The position numbers were made by a program, and so were the translations under genes. From contig NZ_BBQH01000022.1 in the NCBI RefSeq assembly GCF_018397995.1, positions 56,480 through 120,479 of the forward strand: a stretch of DNA of 64,000 nt, written 5' to 3'. The stretch's first letter is position 1. Each line of letters opens with the position of its first letter. Origin of the DNA: Rhizomonospora bruguierae (GTDB lineage: Bacteria > Actinomycetota > Actinomycetes > Mycobacteriales > Micromonosporaceae). A model generated the notes under the pieces. It did no database searches, was not told the DNA's origin, and saw only the letters and a program-made list of their open reading frames with translations. Below, one piece after another: positions 57,599-64,000 of this stretch.

Positions 57599-58464
57599 TG
57601 GGCCAGAAGGTTCACCCGCACGGCTTCCGGCTCGGCATCTCGACCGACTGGAAGTCCCGCTGGTACGCGGACAAGCTCTACAAGGACTACATCGCGGAGG
57701 ACGTGAAGATCCGCCGGATGATGTCCCGGGGCCTGGAGCGCGCCGGTATCTCCAAGGTGGACATCGAGCGCACCCGGGACCGGGTTCGGGTCGACATCCA
57801 CACCGCCCGGCCGGGCATCGTCATCGGCCGCAAGGGCGCGGAGGCCGACCGGATCCGCGGCGAGCTGGAGAAGCTCACCGGCAAGCAGGTGCAGCTGAAC
57901 ATCCTCGAGGTGAAGAGCCCCGAGTCGGACGCGCAGCTGGTCGCGCAGGGCGTGGCCGAGCAGCTGTCCAGCCGGGTCAGCTTCCGTCGGGCGATGCGCA
58001 AGGCGATGCAGTCGGCGATGAAGAACCCGCTCGTGCGGGGCATCCGGGTGCAGGTCTCGGGCCGCCTGGGCGGCGCCGAGATGAGCCGCACGGAGTTCTA
58101 CCGCGAGGGCCGGGTGCCGCTGCACACGCTGCGGGCCAACATCGAGTACGGCTTCTTCGAGGCGCGCACCACCTTCGGCCGGATCGGCGTGAAGGTCTGG
58201 ATCTACAAGGGCGACGCCGTGCCGGGTCGCGAGGCTCCGGCGGAGGCGCCGACCGGGCGTTCGCGCCGCGACCGTGGCGACCGTCCCGAGCGTCCGCGCC
58301 GCGGCCGGTCCGGCTCCGCCGGTACCACCGCCGGTGGGACCGAGACGGGCCGCGCCGCCGCCGCGAACCTGGCGACGGCGGACACCACGGTTGGCGAGCA
58401 GGTCGCCGGCGAGACGGCGGCGGCGGCCGCGGCGGCGCCGGCAGAGAAGCAGCAGGAGGGCTGA
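57598..58464 (+). CDS. rpsC: 30S ribosomal protein S3
   Basis: 288-aa S3, mRNA-entry helicase site. KH domain with [20 protein letters not shown], then [22 protein letters not shown]-terminal extension of ~70 residues, Arg-rich then Ala/Thr-rich, goes beyond the usual ~215 aa. Confidence 0.97.
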   Translation: MGQKVHPHGFRLGISTDWKSRWYADKLYKDYIAEDVKIRRMMSRGLERAGISKVDIERTRDRVRVDIHTARPGIVIGRKGAEADRIRGELEKLTGKQVQLNILEVKSPESDAQLVAQGVAEQLSSRVSFRRAMRKAMQSAMKNPLVRGIRVQVSGRLGGAEMSRTEFYREGRVPLHTLRANIEYGFFEARTTFGRIGVKVWIYKGDAVPGREAPAEAPTGRSRRDRGDRPERPRRGRSGSAGTTAGGTETGRAAAANLATADTTVGEQVAGETAAAAAAAPAEKQQEG

Positions 58465-58467
58465 GAG

Positions 58468-58893
58468 ATGCTGATGCCCCGTAAGCCCCCGAAGGGGTTC
58501 CGGAAGCCGCACCACCCCGAGCGCAGCGGCGCCGCCAAGGGCGGTACCCGCGTGTCGTTCGGCGAGTTCGGCATCCAGGCGCTGGAGCCGGCGTACGTGA
58601 CCAACCGTCAGATCGAATCGGCCCGTATCGCAATGACCCGGCACATCAAGCGTGGCGGCAAGGTCTGGATCAACGTGTTCCCGGACCAGGCCATCACCAA
58701 GAAGCCGGCCGAGACGCGGATGGGCTCCGGCAAGGGTTCGCCCGAGTGGTGGGTCGCGAACATCAAGCCGGGGCGCATCCTGTTCGAGATGTCCTTCCCG
58801 AACGAGACGATCGCGCGCGAGGCGATGCGCCGCGCGATCCACAAGCTCCCGATGAAGTGCCGCATCGTGACACGCGAAGTGGGTGAAGTGTGA
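58468..58893 (+). CDS. rplP: 50S ribosomal protein L16
   Basis: 141-aa L16 at the A-site of the 50[44 protein letters not shown] 58468; stop overlaps rpmC. Confidence 0.98.
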   Translation: MLMPRKPPKGFRKPHHPERSGAAKGGTRVSFGEFGIQALEPAYVTNRQIESARIAMTRHIKRGGKVWINVFPDQAITKKPAETRMGSGKGSPEWWVANIKPGRILFEMSFPNETIAREAMRRAIHKLPMKCRIVTREVGEV

Positions 58894-59138
58894 TGGCCGC
58901 CGGTACCAAGGCCGCCGAGCTGCGCGAGCTCTCCGACGAGGAGCTGGTGAGCCGTCTGCGGGAGGCCAAGGCCGAGCTGTTCAACCTCCGCGTGCAGGGT
59001 GCGACCGGGCAGCTGGACAACAACAGGCGCCTCCAGGTCATCCGCCGGGAGATCGCCCGGATCTACACGATCATGCGCGAGCGCGAGCTGGGCCTCTCCG
59101 CCGCGCCCGACGCCGTGGCCGCTGAGGTGAACGCGTAA
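58893..59138 (+). CDS. rpmC: 50S ribosomal protein L29
   Basis: 81-aa L29 at the tunnel exit; [20 protein letters not shown] and [19 protein letters not shown] 58893 (one-base overlap with rplP) is chosen; GTG 58890 is an alternative. Stop overlaps rpsQ. Confidence 0.96.
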   Translation: MAAGTKAAELRELSDEELVSRLREAKAELFNLRVQGATGQLDNNRRLQVIRREIARIYTIMRERELGLSAAPDAVAAEVNA

Positions 59139-59410
59139 TGAGTGAGACCAGCACGGCCGCCCGCCCCCAGCGCAAGCAGCGCGAGGGCATCGTGGTGAGC
59201 GACAAGATGAACAAGACCGTGGTCGTCGAGGTCGAGGACCGGGTGAAGCACCCGCTCTACGGCAAGGTCATGCGCCGCACCAGCAAGCTGAAGGCGCACG
59301 ACGAGGCCAACGCGTGCGGCATCGGCGACCGGGTGCTGCTGATGGAGACCCGTCCGCTGTCCGCCACCAAGCGGTGGCGGGTCGTGGAGATCCTCGAGAA
59401 GGCCAAGTAA
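59138..59410 (+). CDS. rpsQ: 30S ribosomal protein S17
   Basis: 90-aa S17; [39 protein letters not shown]. Last gene of the S10 operon; 62 bp follow before rplN. Confidence 0.98.
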   Translation: MSETSTAARPQRKQREGIVVSDKMNKTVVVEVEDRVKHPLYGKVMRRTSKLKAHDEANACGIGDRVLLMETRPLSATKRWRVVEILEKAK

Positions 59411-59472
59411 GCACCCACCGTTCCGCCAGGCTCCGGTAGCCCCGGAGAACCGGCTGACTTCAGGAGATAGAC

Positions 59473-59841
59473 GTGATTCAGCAGGAGTCGCGACTGCGCG
59501 TCGCCGACAACACGGGTGCACGGGAGATCCTGTGCATCCGGGTGCTCGGCGGCTCGGGTCGGCGCTACGCGGGCATCGGCGACATCATCGTGGCCACGGT
59601 GAAGGACGCCATCCCGGGCGCGGGTGTGAAGAAGGGCGACGTCGTCAAGGCGGTCATCGTCCGCACGGCCAAGGAGCGGCGGCGCCCGGACGGCTCGTAC
59701 ATCCGCTTCGACGAGAACGCCGCCGTGATCATCAAGGACGGCGGGGACCCGCGGGGTACGCGCATCTTCGGCCCGGTGGGCCGGGAACTGCGCGACAAGC
59801 GGTTCATGAAGATCATCTCGCTGGCTCCGGAGGTGTTGTGA
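59473..59841 (+). CDS. rplN: 50S ribosomal protein L14
   Basis: 122-aa L14; [20 protein letters not shown] and [23 protein letters not shown] 59473; opens the spc operon and overlaps rplX by 4 bp. Confidence 0.98.
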   Translation: MIQQESRLRVADNTGAREILCIRVLGGSGRRYAGIGDIIVATVKDAIPGAGVKKGDVVKAVIVRTAKERRRPDGSYIRFDENAAVIIKDGGDPRGTRIFGPVGRELRDKRFMKIISLAPEVL

Positions 59842-60158
59842 CCGTGAAGGTCAAGAAGGGCGACACGGTCATCGTCATCGCCGGCCGGGACAAGGGCGCG
59901 AAGGGCAAGGTCATCGCGGCGCTCCCGGACCAGAACAAGGTGATCGTCGAGGGCGTGAACCGGGTCAAGAAGCACACCCGCATCCGTACCACCCAGCGCG
60001 GCGCCAAGACCGGCGGCATCGTGACGCAGGAGGCCGCGATCCACGTATCGAACGTGATGGTGGTCGACTCAGACGGCAACCCGACCCGGGTTGGTGCCCG
60101 GTTCGACGACAACGGGCAGAAGGTCCGTGTGTCGCGCAAATCCGGTAAGGACCTGTGA
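59838..60158 (+). CDS. rplX: 50S ribosomal protein L24
   Basis: 106-aa L24, an assembly initiator with a KOW motif ([20 protein letters not shown]). GTG 59838 overlaps the rplN stop; a second GTG two codons later is possible. Confidence 0.97.
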   Translation: MTVKVKKGDTVIVIAGRDKGAKGKVIAALPDQNKVIVEGVNRVKKHTRIRTTQRGAKTGGIVTQEAAIHVSNVMVVDSDGNPTRVGARFDDNGQKVRVSRKSGKDL

Positions 60159-60727
60159 TGACGACGGCAACGCAGACCAAGGTGACGCCGCGGCTCAAGG
60201 AGCGGTACCAGCGCGAGATCGCGGGCCAACTGCGCGAGCAGTTCGCCTTCGGCAACCCGATGCAGGTGCCCCGCCTCGTGAAGATCGTGGTCAACATGGG
60301 CGTCGGCGAGGCGGCCCGGGACGCCAAGCTGATCGATGGCGCCGTGCGCGACCTGGCCACGATCACCGGCCAGAAGCCGCAGGTGCGCCGGGCGACCAAG
60401 TCCATCGCGCAGTTCAAGCTCCGCGAGGGCATGCCGATCGGCGCGAAGGTGACCCTGCGCGGCGACCGGATGTGGGAGTTCCTGGACCGGCTGCTGTCGA
60501 TCGCGCTGCCCCGGATCCGCGACTTCCGCGGCCTGGACGGGCGCAAGCTGGACGGCAGCGGCAACTACACGTTCGGCCTGACCGAGCAGTCGGTGTTCCA
60601 CGAGATCGACCAGGACCGGATCGACCGCACCCGGGGCATGGACATCACCGTGGTGACCACCGCGAAGACCGACGACGAGGGCCGGGCGCTGCTCAAGCTC
60701 CTGGGCTTCCCGTTCAAGGAGCAGTGA
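60158..60727 (+). CDS. rplE: 50S ribosomal protein L5
   Basis: 189-aa L5, 5S rRNA-binding protein; [62 protein letters not shown] 60158 (one-base overlap) is chosen; GTG 60155 is possible. Confidence 0.97.
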   Translation: MTTATQTKVTPRLKERYQREIAGQLREQFAFGNPMQVPRLVKIVVNMGVGEAARDAKLIDGAVRDLATITGQKPQVRRATKSIAQFKLREGMPIGAKVTLRGDRMWEFLDRLLSIALPRIRDFRGLDGRKLDGSGNYTFGLTEQSVFHEIDQDRIDRTRGMDITVVTTAKTDDEGRALLKLLGFPFKEQ

Positions 60728-60728
60728 G

Positions 60729-60914
60729 ATGGCGAAGAAGGCGCTGATCATCAAGTCGGCGGCCAAGCCGAAGTTCTCGTCCCGGGCCTACACCCGGTGC
60801 CAGCGGTGCGGTCGTCCCAAGGCGGTGTACCGCAAGTTCGGGCTCTGCCGGGTGTGCATCCGGGAGATGGCCCACCGCGGCGAGCTGCCCGGCGTTTCCA
60901 AGGCCAGCTGGTAA
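60729..60914 (+). CDS. rpsZ: 30S ribosomal protein S14 type Z
   Basis: 61-aa zinc-type S14 with CQRC and CRVC pairs ([20 protein letters not shown]). A zinc-free paralogue (rpsN) may exist elsewhere for zinc starvation. Confidence 0.97.
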   Translation: MAKKALIIKSAAKPKFSSRAYTRCQRCGRPKAVYRKFGLCRVCIREMAHRGELPGVSKASW

Positions 60915-60989
60915 TCCGCTGGTGACGCAGACTTGCTTCGCCGAAGGCCCCGGCCGGGGAACCACGGCGAGAAAGGTTTCGACGAACTC

Positions 60990-61397
60990 ATGACGATGAC
61001 CGATCCGATCGCAGACATGCTGACCCGTCTGCGCAACGGCAACCAGGCGTACCACGACCGGGTGGTCATGCCCTACTCGAAGATCAAGGCGAACATCGCC
61101 GAGGTCCTCAAGGCGGAGGGCTACATCACCGCCTGGGCGGTGGAGGAGCCCGAGCAGGGTGGCGTCGGCAAGCAGCTGGTGGTGGAGCTCAAGTACGGCG
61201 GCAACCGCGAGCGCAGTCTCGCCGGTATCCGCCGGGTCTCCAAGCCCGGCCTGCGGGTGTACGCCAAGTCGCCGGAGCTGCCGCGGGTGCTCGGCGGCCT
61301 GGGCGTGGCCATCATCTCGACGTCCCAGGGGCTGCTCACCGACCGGCAGGCCCGCAAGCGAGGGGTGGGCGGGGAAGTCCTCGCCTACGTCTGGTGA
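60990..61397 (+). CDS. rpsH: 30S ribosomal protein S8
   Basis: 135-aa S8; [43 protein letters not shown] 60990 after a 75-bp gap. S8 commonly represses the spc operon by binding mRNA near rplE. Confidence 0.98.
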   Translation: MTMTDPIADMLTRLRNGNQAYHDRVVMPYSKIKANIAEVLKAEGYITAWAVEEPEQGGVGKQLVVELKYGGNRERSLAGIRRVSKPGLRVYAKSPELPRVLGGLGVAIISTSQGLLTDRQARKRGVGGEVLAYVW

Positions 61398-61409
61398 GGA
61401 AGATCTGCA

Positions 61410-61952
61410 ATGTCGCGAATCGGACGTAAGCCGATCACGGTGCCCGCGGGCGTCGACATCACGATTGACGGGGCGACCGTCAAGGTCAAGGGCCCCAAGG
61501 GCGAGCTCCAGCACATCCTGGCCGAGCCGATCGCCGCGGAGCGCGGCGACGACGGCCAGCTGTACGTGACCCGCCCGAACGACGAGCGGCGGGCCAAGGA
61601 GCTGCACGGCCTGAGCCGGACCCTGGTCGCCAACATGATCGTCGGTGTCACCAACGGGTACCGCAAGACGCTGGAGATCGCCGGCACGGGTTACCGGGTC
61701 ACCGCCAAGGGCACCGACCTGGAGTTCGCGCTGGGCTTCTCGCACCCGGTCACGGTCAAGCCGCCGGCGGGGATCACGTTCACCGTGGAGAAGCCCACGC
61801 TGTTCCACGTGAGCGGGATCGACAAGCAGCAGGTGGGCGAGATCGCCGCGAACATCCGGAAGATCCGTCCGCCGGAGCCGTACAAGGGCAAGGGCGTCAA
61901 GTACCAGGACGAGGTCATCCGCCGGAAGGCCGGAAAGGCAGGTAAGAAGTGA
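61410..61952 (+). CDS. rplF: 50S ribosomal protein L6
   Basis: 180-aa L6; [20 protein letters not shown] and [20 protein letters not shown]. Overlaps rplR by GTGA. Confidence 0.98.
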   Translation: MSRIGRKPITVPAGVDITIDGATVKVKGPKGELQHILAEPIAAERGDDGQLYVTRPNDERRAKELHGLSRTLVANMIVGVTNGYRKTLEIAGTGYRVTAKGTDLEFALGFSHPVTVKPPAGITFTVEKPTLFHVSGIDKQQVGEIAANIRKIRPPEPYKGKGVKYQDEVIRRKAGKAGKK

Positions 61953-62338
61953 GCGCCACACTGCTCAAGCGCCGCCGCGGCGTGGCCGCGAAGCGCGCCG
62001 TCGGGCGGGCTCGGCGCCACTTCCGGGTCCGCAAGCACCTGGTGGGCACCGCCGAGCGTCCCCGCCTCGTGGTCACCCGCTCGCTGCGGCACATCACCGC
62101 GCAGATCGTGGACGACGGCAAGGGTTTCACCCTGGTGTCCGCGTCCAGTCTGGACGCGTCGATCCGCGGCGGCGAGGGCGACAAGAGCGCCCTGGCCGGC
62201 AAGGTCGGTGCGCTACTCGCCGAGCGGGCGAAGGCCGCGGGCATCACCAAGGTCGTCTTCGACCGCGGTGGCAACCGGTACGCGGGGCGGATCGCCGCGC
62301 TGGCCGGGGCCGCCCGCGAAGCCGGACTCGAGTTCTAG
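61949..62338 (+). CDS. rplR: 50S ribosomal protein L18
   Basis: 129-aa L18, 5S rRNA-binding; [20 protein letters not shown] and [23 protein letters not shown] 61949. Confidence 0.98.
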   Translation: MSATLLKRRRGVAAKRAVGRARRHFRVRKHLVGTAERPRLVVTRSLRHITAQIVDDGKGFTLVSASSLDASIRGGEGDKSALAGKVGALLAERAKAAGITKVVFDRGGNRYAGRIAALAGAAREAGLEF

Positions 62339-62350
62339 GAAGGAAGACCA

Positions 62351-62974
62351 ATGCCAGGTCCACAGCGCCGGGGCGGCGGGTCCGGTAGCGGCGAGGGCGG
62401 CGGGCGCCGCGAGGGCCGCGGCCGGGACGGCGGTCGCGGCAACGCGTCCGTCGAGAAGACCCCGCACCTCGAGCGGGTCGTGACCATCAACCGCGTCGCC
62501 AAGGTCGTCAAGGGCGGCCGCCGCTTCAGCTTCACCGCGCTGGTCGTGGTGGGCGACGGCGACGGCACCGTCGGCGTCGGCTACGGCAAGGCCAAGGAGG
62601 TGCCCGCGGCGATCGCCAAGGGCGTCGAGGAGGCCAAGAAGCACTTCTTCAAGGTGCCCCGGATCGGCTCCACGATCCCGCACCCGGTGCAGGGCGAGGA
62701 CGCCGCGGGCGTGGTCCTGCTGAAGCCGGCCTCCGCCGGTACCGGTGTGATCGCGGGCGGGCCGGTGCGCGCCGTGCTGGAGTGCGCGGGCATCCACGAC
62801 GTGCTCTCCAAGAGCCTCGGCTCGTCCAACCCGATCAACATCGTGCACGCCACCGTGACGGCCCTGAAGAGCCTCGAGTCCCCGGAGGCGGTCGCGACGC
62901 GTCGCGGCCTGCCGGTCGAGGACGTGGCGCCGGCCGCGATGCTCGCGGCGGCGCGGGCGGGGGTGGGTTCCTGA
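62351..62974 (+). CDS. rpsE: 30S ribosomal protein S5
   Basis: 207-aa S5. A ~35-residue Gly/Arg/Glu-rich N-terminal extension precedes the core ([40 protein letters not shown]). Contributes to decoding fidelity. The stop overlaps rpmD by one base. Confidence 0.98.
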   Translation: MPGPQRRGGGSGSGEGGGRREGRGRDGGRGNASVEKTPHLERVVTINRVAKVVKGGRRFSFTALVVVGDGDGTVGVGYGKAKEVPAAIAKGVEEAKKHFFKVPRIGSTIPHPVQGEDAAGVVLLKPASAGTGVIAGGPVRAVLECAGIHDVLSKSLGSSNPINIVHATVTALKSLESPEAVATRRGLPVEDVAPAAMLAAARAGVGS

Positions 62975-63156
62975 TGGCCCGCCTCAAGGTGACGCAGGTC
63001 CGCTCGAAGATCGGGACCAAGCGCAACCAGCGGGAGTCGCTGCGGTCGCTGGGCCTGAAGCGGATCAACGACGTGGTGGTCAAGGAGGACCGGCCGGAGA
63101 TCCGCGGCATGATTTTCGCGGTGAACCACCTCGTGCGGGTGGAGGAGGTGGAGTAG
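62974..63156 (+). CDS. rpmD: 50S ribosomal protein L30
   Basis: 60-aa L30; [20 protein letters not shown] and [20 protein letters not shown]. Followed without a gap by rplO. Confidence 0.97.
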   Translation: MARLKVTQVRSKIGTKRNQRESLRSLGLKRINDVVVKEDRPEIRGMIFAVNHLVRVEEVE

Positions 63157-63600
63157 ATGACGATCAGGGTGCACCACCTGCGTCCGGCGCCGGGCGCCAA
63201 GACCGAGAAGACCCGGGTGGGTCGCGGTGAGGGCTCGAAGGGCAAGACCGCCGGTCGCGGTACGAAGGGCTCGAAGGCCCGCAAGAACATCCCGGCCGCC
63301 TTCGAGGGTGGCCAGATGCCGATCCACATGCGGCTGCCGAAGCTCAAGGGCTTCAAGAACAGGTTCCGGGTCGAGTACCAGGTGGTCAACCTGGCCCGGC
63401 TGGCCGAGCTGTTCCCGAACGGGGGCACCGTCGGCCCGCTGGAGCTGGTGCAGGCCGGCGCGGTCCGCAAGGGCCAGCCGGTGAAGGTGCTCGGCGACGG
63501 CGACCTGGCCGGTGTCAAGCTGGACGTGTCCGCGCACGCGTTCAGCGGGTCGGCCAAGGAAAAGATCGCCGCCGCTGGCGGCTCGGTCACCGAGCTGTAG
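63157..63600 (+). CDS. rplO: 50S ribosomal protein L15
   Basis: 147-aa L15; [40 protein letters not shown]. Last ribosomal gene before secY; a long hairpin follows. Confidence 0.98.
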   Translation: MTIRVHHLRPAPGAKTEKTRVGRGEGSKGKTAGRGTKGSKARKNIPAAFEGGQMPIHMRLPKLKGFKNRFRVEYQVVNLARLAELFPNGGTVGPLELVQAGAVRKGQPVKVLGDGDLAGVKLDVSAHAFSGSAKEKIAAAGGSVTEL

Positions 63601-63606
63601 GTAGTG

Positions 63607-63659
63607 GTCGACGAGGCGCCCGACCAGTCGCGGCCGCGACTGGCGGGCGTCGCCTCGAC
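63607..63659 (+). terminator. long hairpin between rplO and secY
   Basis: CCAGTCGCGGCCGCGACTGG (63624–63643) is a perfect palindrome. It is extended by CCCG/CGGG with a bulged A, and partly by outer arms GTCGA…TCGAC. It could terminate or attenuate transcription between rplO and secY. Confidence 0.65.
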
Positions 63660-63687
63660 ATAGGGAGCGGTAAATGGGGTGGCCGTG

Positions 63688-63717
63688 CTGACCCGACCCG
63701 CCCCCGGCTGTTAGAGT
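63688..63717 (+). promoter_or_regulatory. possible secY promoter, CTGACC-18-TAGAGT
   Basis: CTGACC at 63688–63693 and TAGAGT at 63712–63717, about 90 bp before the secY start. Together with the preceding hairpin it suggests secY is at least partly transcribed on its own. Confidence 0.5.
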
Positions 63718-63806
63718 CCGTTCCCAGCCATGGATATCGGGCACTGCCGCCCGAACACCGCCCGCCGTCCGACCCCTCGGCGGCCGCTCCGCGCAGGAGG
63801 AAGAAG

Positions 63807-64000
63807 TTGCTGTCCGCCTTTCTCAGTGCGTTCCGAACGCCTGACCTGCGCAAGAAGCTGCTGTTCACGGTCTTCATCGTGGGCATCTACCGGCTCGGCG
63901 CCACGCTGCCCAGCCCCGGCGTCTCGTACGGCAACGTCGAGAAGTGCCTGGACATCATCAAGAACAGCGAGCAGAACGGCGTCTTCACGCTGCTGAACCT
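63807..64000 (+). CDS. secY: preprotein translocase subunit SecY (partial, cut by window end)
   Basis: First 64 codons of SecY: LLSAFLSAFRTPDLRKKLLF, FIVGIYRLGATLPSPGVSYG, then EQNGVFTLLN. TTG 63807 has GGAGG ahead. The rest of the protein lies beyond the window. It is the channel of the Sec translocon with SecE (32141–32536). Confidence 0.95.
   Translation, partial: MLSAFLSAFRTPDLRKKLLFTVFIVGIYRLGATLPSPGVSYGNVEKCLDIIKNSEQNGVFTLLN

Overview
High-GC actinobacterial chromosome, most likely Micromonosporaceae (Micromonospora-like). The evidence is the gene order nuo–htpX–yajQ–tRNA-Tyr–rpmG–hadAB–tRNA-Trp–secE–nusG–rplKA–rplJL–rpoBC–rpsLG–fusA–tuf–rpsJ operon–spc operon, frequent GTG/TTG starts and strong G/C at third codon positions. 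From memory the order closely parallels Streptomyces coelicolor and, around rpmG-hadAB-trpT-secE, the mycobacteria; species was not determined.

Layout. 1–2.1 kb: a zinc-dependent sugar/alcohol dehydrogenase divergent from a MarR–GNAT fusion. 2.1–10.15 kb: a tightly overlapping second-type complex I operon (nuoC, H, I, J, K, L, M, N) lacking nuoA, B, D, E, F and G nearby, with an 89-bp tandem duplication between nuoL and nuoM. 10.2–11.7 kb: htpX and convergent yajQ. 11.8–24.45 kb: a complete actinomycete integrative and conjugative element (AICE) integrated in tRNA-Tyr(GTA), bounded by 54-bp direct repeats. It carries int, xis, a DUF3987 protein, a primase-polymerase, an FtsK/TraB-type DNA translocase, a DUF2637 membrane protein, a NUDIX hydrolase, RRQRL-type and DUF6284-type small proteins, and a divergent GntR–HAD pair. 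24.5–27.8 kb: accessory region with HEAT-like, decayed, ferritin-like, lipoprotein and secreted-peptide genes. 27.8–30.3 kb: a membrane GAF–GGDEF–EAL protein. 30.4–33.9 kb: tRNA-Thr, tRNA-Met, rpmG, hadA, hadB, tRNA-Trp, secE, nusG, rplK, then rplA. 34.7–36.1 kb: an ABC transporter pair inserted between rplA and rplJ. 36.2–45.4 kb: L10 leader, rplJ, rplL, rpoB, rpoC. 45.4–49 kb: a decayed ArsR–MFS pair and two membrane proteins, one with a long Pro-rich repeat region. 49.2–53.7 kb: rpsL, rpsG, fusA, tuf. 53.7–63.6 kb: the S10 and spc ribosomal operons; secY is cut by the window end.

How it works together. Most of the window is core translation, transcription and secretion machinery. The AICE is the main accessory system. 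Int and Xis would excise it; the primase-polymerase and DUF3987 protein with an iteron-like repeat cluster (13995–14219) would replicate it; the FtsK-like protein would move double-stranded DNA, possibly recognising a cluster of GGTCGCGG inverted repeats just beyond its stop codon; the GntR protein probably binds three palindromes in the divergent control region. The most unusual items are a small AICE protein with two aligned RHIM/amyloid-like motifs, flanked by two hairpins that show a compensatory base-pair change; the in-frame chain of GTGA-coupled mini-ORFs made by the 89-bp duplication in the nuo operon; and a 20-nt sequence shared by the rpsL and rpsJ leaders. No CRISPR array, rRNA gene or intact insertion sequence was seen.
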